Assembly (NCBI RefSeq): GCF_020921035.1
Contig: NC_063153.1
Coordinates: 16,368,001 to 16,432,000, forward strand
Source: Rhodamnia argentea
Taxonomy: Eukaryota > Streptophyta > Magnoliopsida > Myrtales > Myrtaceae
Length of the DNA stretch: 64,000 nucleotides
Reading direction: 5' to 3'
A model generated the notes under the pieces. It was not told the DNA's origin, ran no database searches, and saw only the letters and a program-made list of their open reading frames with translations. Below, piece after piece: positions 60,501-64,000 of the stretch. The translations under genes were made by a program, and so were the position numbers. Every line of letters begins with the position of its first letter. Within the stretch, counting starts at the first letter, position 1.

Positions 60501-63070
60501 ATTTCCCTTTGAGATAATTAATGGAACATCGTGGTGTTTGAATCGGTTATGAGAATTTAAAGCAGAAAATTGACAGAGGAGGACACTGGTCAAATCAGAG
60601 TCTTGCACAAGCATCTGAAATGGAAACCTTTTAATGAGTTTAAAAGGGAATTGAAGTCAGTGTAGACAACTGAATGTCTCTCATATTTTCTGGGAACAAT
60701 GCCAAATCTTGCTAAACAGATGATGGCAGCATGAGCTCAATTATGTAACTATTGAGTACCCTGAAGCCCCATCATTGTGAGGTCCAAAGGATTTGATGCT
60801 GGAAGTTAGCCAATTGTTGTCAAGCCCTCAAAAGGTTAATGATCCTGTAGTTGGCTGGAAAACCTTTCAATTAGCCTTTGCGTGTCTTGTAATAGGCAGA
60901 GGAGGAAGTGTCATTAGAAACTTATGGTGACATACCATGCCTCCACATCCATATTACCCATTTATATACATGCTTCAGTGGAGAGGCACTATATGCTAAT
61001 TCATATTTCAATGACTTGACCAGTGTTGAGTAAGGTTTAGATCAATGCTTTCCCAGAACTTAAAGTGTATTTTGGGTCAAAACATATGGTAGATCTGGAT
61101 TCTGGAGCAGTGTGATCACAGAGTGCCACTCAAGCTGCATGAAAACACTATCCAGGTTTGCAAGAAAGCAGGTTCAGAGTTGTATCTGCAAACCTGGGCT
61201 GTTGAATGTCAACGTGTCCACAAATAAATTTAGCAGAAATGAGGCTGCTATGGTAAATGTATTTATAAGATTGGGACAGAACTAGAGAAAGTTGCTGCGA
61301 CCTTGATCAAGAATAAGAAGAGGAGACCTTGGTTCAGATCTGTGGCGATTAAATTTCTCTGGGAAAAGAAATACAGTTCATGGGAGTGGTGAATAGGAGA
61401 CCTGAGGAGCAATGTTAGATATCCAAATGAAGGAAGTTGGATTTATGGGACTAAGAGATTTAGGGGACCAAGTTGGGTGCAATGGCTTTTACAAACTGGT
61501 ATAGCTGTAGACTCTCCGACTTCAAGTAGAAGGGTTAAATTTCTTTAGGGAGGCTGGATCTATCAATTGTTGGGTCCTGTTTTTACCCTTAGATGAATGG
61601 ATTCAGCGCCTTAAAGAATATCTGACCTGTTTGGATTTAGGTTTTTTGCTAATTGAATTCTGGCTGTTCCTTGTATATTTATTTATTTATTATCTTTTAC
61701 CATTGATTCAAGAGATAGTGTCTAGAACATGCATGGTGTTTTTGGTGGTGAAATAATTTCTCCAGGAAGTTTTAGAATTTGGTCCTGTAGCTTAGATCTT
61801 TCAAGTAGCTTTAAGAGAAGATACTTTTCCTTCTTGAGGGTAGAGAGGTATAGTTTTTTATTCTTTTATTAATGTGATCGTGAGTATCTAATTTCATCTT
61901 CTACAAAGCATATTTTAGCTTTATGCTGCCTTTTGAAGGTCAGATTTCATTAAATTAGATTGTGTTATTTAAGTGCTAAGCGCACAGTCTACACAATGCA
62001 AATGTGTGCTCTCTCTCTCTCTCAGGTCTGGTGTTTATGCTTAGCATTCATTTTCTATGAGCATGATCTATATGTGGACCTTGTCACTTCTTGACTCATA
62101 TCTACCTCTCCCTTTACTCTCATGTAAGATGTTCATGTTAAGCATTAATTTTGATGGACTGATCACTTCTCAACTCTATGTCCTTTTGTTTTTTCTGATG
62201 CAATGGTTGATCTAATACCTGCAGTATTTGATCAAGAAAGGTGGGACTCCTAAGAAAAACGAGATTGTCTTCACTGCACCAACTGGAGACGAGATCACCA
62301 ACCGGAAGCAATTGGATCAGTACCTCAAACAACATCCAGGTGGTCCAGCTATATCAGAGTTCGACTGGGGCACTGGTGAGACTCCTAGGAGATCAGCCAG
62401 GATCAGTGAGAAGGCAAAAGTAACTCCTCCGCCTGAATTTGAAACCCCAAAGAAAAAAGCGAGGAGGACATCAGTTTTCAGGAAGGACAAGAAAGAAACT
62501 GAAGCTGCTCCTGAAGAGACTGAGGAGAAGAAAGAAGTTGACATGGCAGATGCCGAAAAAACTGAAAAGGATATGGCTGAGACTGAAAAAGAAATGAAAG
62601 TTCCCAAGGAAAATCGGAATGAGAATAAAGAAAGAGCTGAAGATGGTGATGGTAAGACTGTTCAAACTGAAGAGCCAACAGAGGGAGCAGATTCTGGCAA
62701 AGCTGAGGAAGCTAAGGAAAACAAGACAAATGCTGGTGGAGATGATAAAGAAAATGAGAAAGCAGAAGATGTGGAGCTGAAGGAGAAGGTCAAACAACCA
62801 CAAGTTGAGACAGAGAAAGTGGATGGTCCTGGTGAAGTTAAAAAACCAGAAGAAACTACTGGTGAGGACAAAATGCTTGATGGAGAAGAGTTGGACCAAA
62901 TCGACCAGAGCACTCCTGAACCTGAATCTGATATCAAGGAGAAAACAGCATCAAATGGAAGTGCTGACAACCCGAACAAGTTAGATGTTCATGGGATGGC
63001 CAAAAAGGTGGATGGCGAAGCTATCGAGAACGGGAATCGTGGAAGCGGACCTGGAGAGGTTGCGGCTTGA
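54528..63070 (+). CDS. Methyl-CpG-binding-domain protein, MBD10/MBD11 type
   Basis: Two coding exons: 54,528-54,599 and 62,225-63,070. They are joined in phase 0 across a 7,625-bp GT-AG intron (WTKK-YLIKKGG), giving 305 residues. The MBD spans about residues 13-85: [44 protein letters not shown] and [12 protein letters not shown] basic PKKKARR stretch (residues 99-105) is a likely nuclear signal. The remaining 200 residues are Lys/Glu-rich low complexity. Arabidopsis MBD10 and MBD11 share this plan. They are nuclear, weak or non-binding to methylated CpG, and linked to rDNA silencing and development. The split of the MBD within its first strand is exact, so the long intron is believed. It holds repeats but no second gene that I recognise. 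Confidence 0.94.
59389..59478. repeat. 15-bp tandem repeat in MBD intron
   Basis: Six units of 15 bp, each starting TTTCCTA/TTTCCAA-type (e.g. tttcctagttcaatg), run without gaps. A TATA-like ctatagataag and the word gaggtgcactctcagttg follow. This is reminiscent of an LTR U3 array with promoter. Confidence 0.8.
60318..60345 (-). repeat. Retroelement primer-site-like motif in MBD intron
   Basis: On the minus strand the sequence reads aaggtatcagagcatgaggt. The word ggtatcagagc matches the primer-binding site used by many plant Copia-type elements. Similar flanks (aattttgtgggacc / aattttgtaggacc) occur on both sides. It is probably a decayed retroelement fragment. Confidence 0.4.
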
Positions 63071-63584
63071 GACTAGAGAGCCTTCTGTGATTATTAGTCT
63101 GTTTAGGCCGCTTATCTTCCTTTTAGGTTTGTGGGTACTTTTGAAATGACTAGTGTTGATGGTGTAGCTATCTGATTGGTCCTGTACACAATCACAGATT
63201 AGGTCTCTGTAGTTACTCTAATGTCGTATCGTGTAATGACTACTGTAACATTATGGTGTCGGATGTTGACAATGTTATGTAGCTATGTATCCAATAAGTC
63301 TTATGTAAGAACTTGTTATTCTCGAGGGTACTAAATTTGTCGTATTGATTGTTGCAATCAACTTGTATTAGCTTTGGTATCTGATGGGTTTTATAGATTT
63401 TGGGCAAAAGATGCCAAAAGAGCCGATTACAGATTGTTTTGAAGAACTAGTTCAGATCTAGATTTGACATGAGATGATCCTTCATGCTTCTACTTGCGAG
63501 GAAATCATGTCTCAACCTGTCAGATTACTAAAATATGATCACAAGTAGCATTTGTGAGATGCAACATTGATCATTGTTGCACGC
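63071..63584. other. MBD gene 3' flank
   Basis: The first roughly 200-250 bases are probably 3' UTR (ccaataagtc near 63,291 is a possible poly(A) signal). Nothing else was recognised. Confidence 0.4.
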
Positions 63585-63977
63585 ACCCGTCTAATAAAGA
63601 GTCTCAGAAGTTTCGCCATGAGCCATATGAAGCAGAAGCAGAAAATATACCCCAGCCTAAATCAAGGATAAACTTTTAGTATTTAAAGTACCATTGAAGC
63701 AAGCATTCGAGGTACATTGCAATGCGCAAATCAATGGTCAAATTGAATTGGCACACTTGTCGGGACGAATCTAATCTAATGACCCGTCTAATAAAGAGTC
63801 TCGTTTTGCCATGCCATGAAGCGAAGCGAGAATATACCCGGCTAAATCTAGGATAAATTTTTAGTTTTTAAAGTACCATTGAAGCAAGCATTCGAGGTAC
63901 ATTGCAATGCGTGAATCAATGGTCAAATTGAATTGGCAACGACTTGTCGGCAAGGACGAAATCTGCAAAATCTAATG
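63585..63977. repeat. Tandem duplication of about 197 bp
   Basis: Unit 1 (63,585-63,781) and unit 2 (63,782-63,977) share acccgtctaataaagagtct, aagtaccattgaagcaag and attcgaggtacattgcaatg. They differ by small indels. Non-coding, downstream of the MBD gene. Confidence 0.85.
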
Positions 63978-64000
63978 CAGGAGCAAGAAAATTTCTCCAA

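Noticed and set aside
62317..62979. Antisense frames of 96-142 codons opposite MBD exon 2
   Set aside because: They mirror the Lys/Glu-rich coding strand and read as Phe/Ser/Leu-rich shadows.

Overview
This is eukaryotic nuclear DNA from a flowering plant. The genes have GT-AG introns, AT-rich introns and (CT)n-rich leaders, and the transposons are typical plant families (Mutator-like elements, hAT, LTR/TRIM, LINE, SINE). The protein families (MED10, WVD2-like TPX2, MBD10/11-type, plant DC1, group-III patatin-like) fit a eudicot. A woody rosid such as a eucalypt is my guess from overall texture only. No bacterial operon, CRISPR array or virus genome was seen.

The window has two zones. From 1 to about 23,500 it is repeat-rich and holds three copies of one DC1 (Cys/His-rich C1) gene on the minus strand. 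One copy is apparently intact (14,331-17,322) and two are broken (3,618-4,342 and 19,808-21,664). Two of these copies lie in a dispersed direct duplication of about 3.6-3.75 kb (1,294-5,040 and 17,631-21,176). Each duplicate carries its own hAT-like insertion at a different position. This zone also holds decayed MULE protein remnants, a solo-LTR candidate, MITEs and foldback elements.

From about 23,500 to 64,000 four ordinary single-copy-style genes lie on the plus strand: MED10 (Mediator middle module), a TPR-like protein, a TPX2/WVD2-like microtubule protein, and an MBD10/11-type methyl-CpG-binding-domain protein with a first coding intron of about 7.6 kb. They do not form an obvious pathway. 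Between them the DNA is almost entirely transposon-derived.

The most striking structures are mobile elements. A Pack-MULE-like element at 42,009-43,594 has about 210-bp terminal inverted repeats, a perfect 9-bp target duplication, and a captured, frameshifted group-III patatin-like gene fragment. A 1.55-kb foldback element at 45,465-47,015 has a perfect 9-bp target duplication and small palindromes nested within its large palindrome. A LINE tail at 39,961-40,603 has its 5' part inverted (twin-priming signature) and sits inside another TIR element. I found no clearly new enzymatic system. The novelty here lies in element architecture and nesting.

Gene models are hand-built from splice signals and family knowledge. 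Internal exon joins keep frame. UTR limits are approximate.
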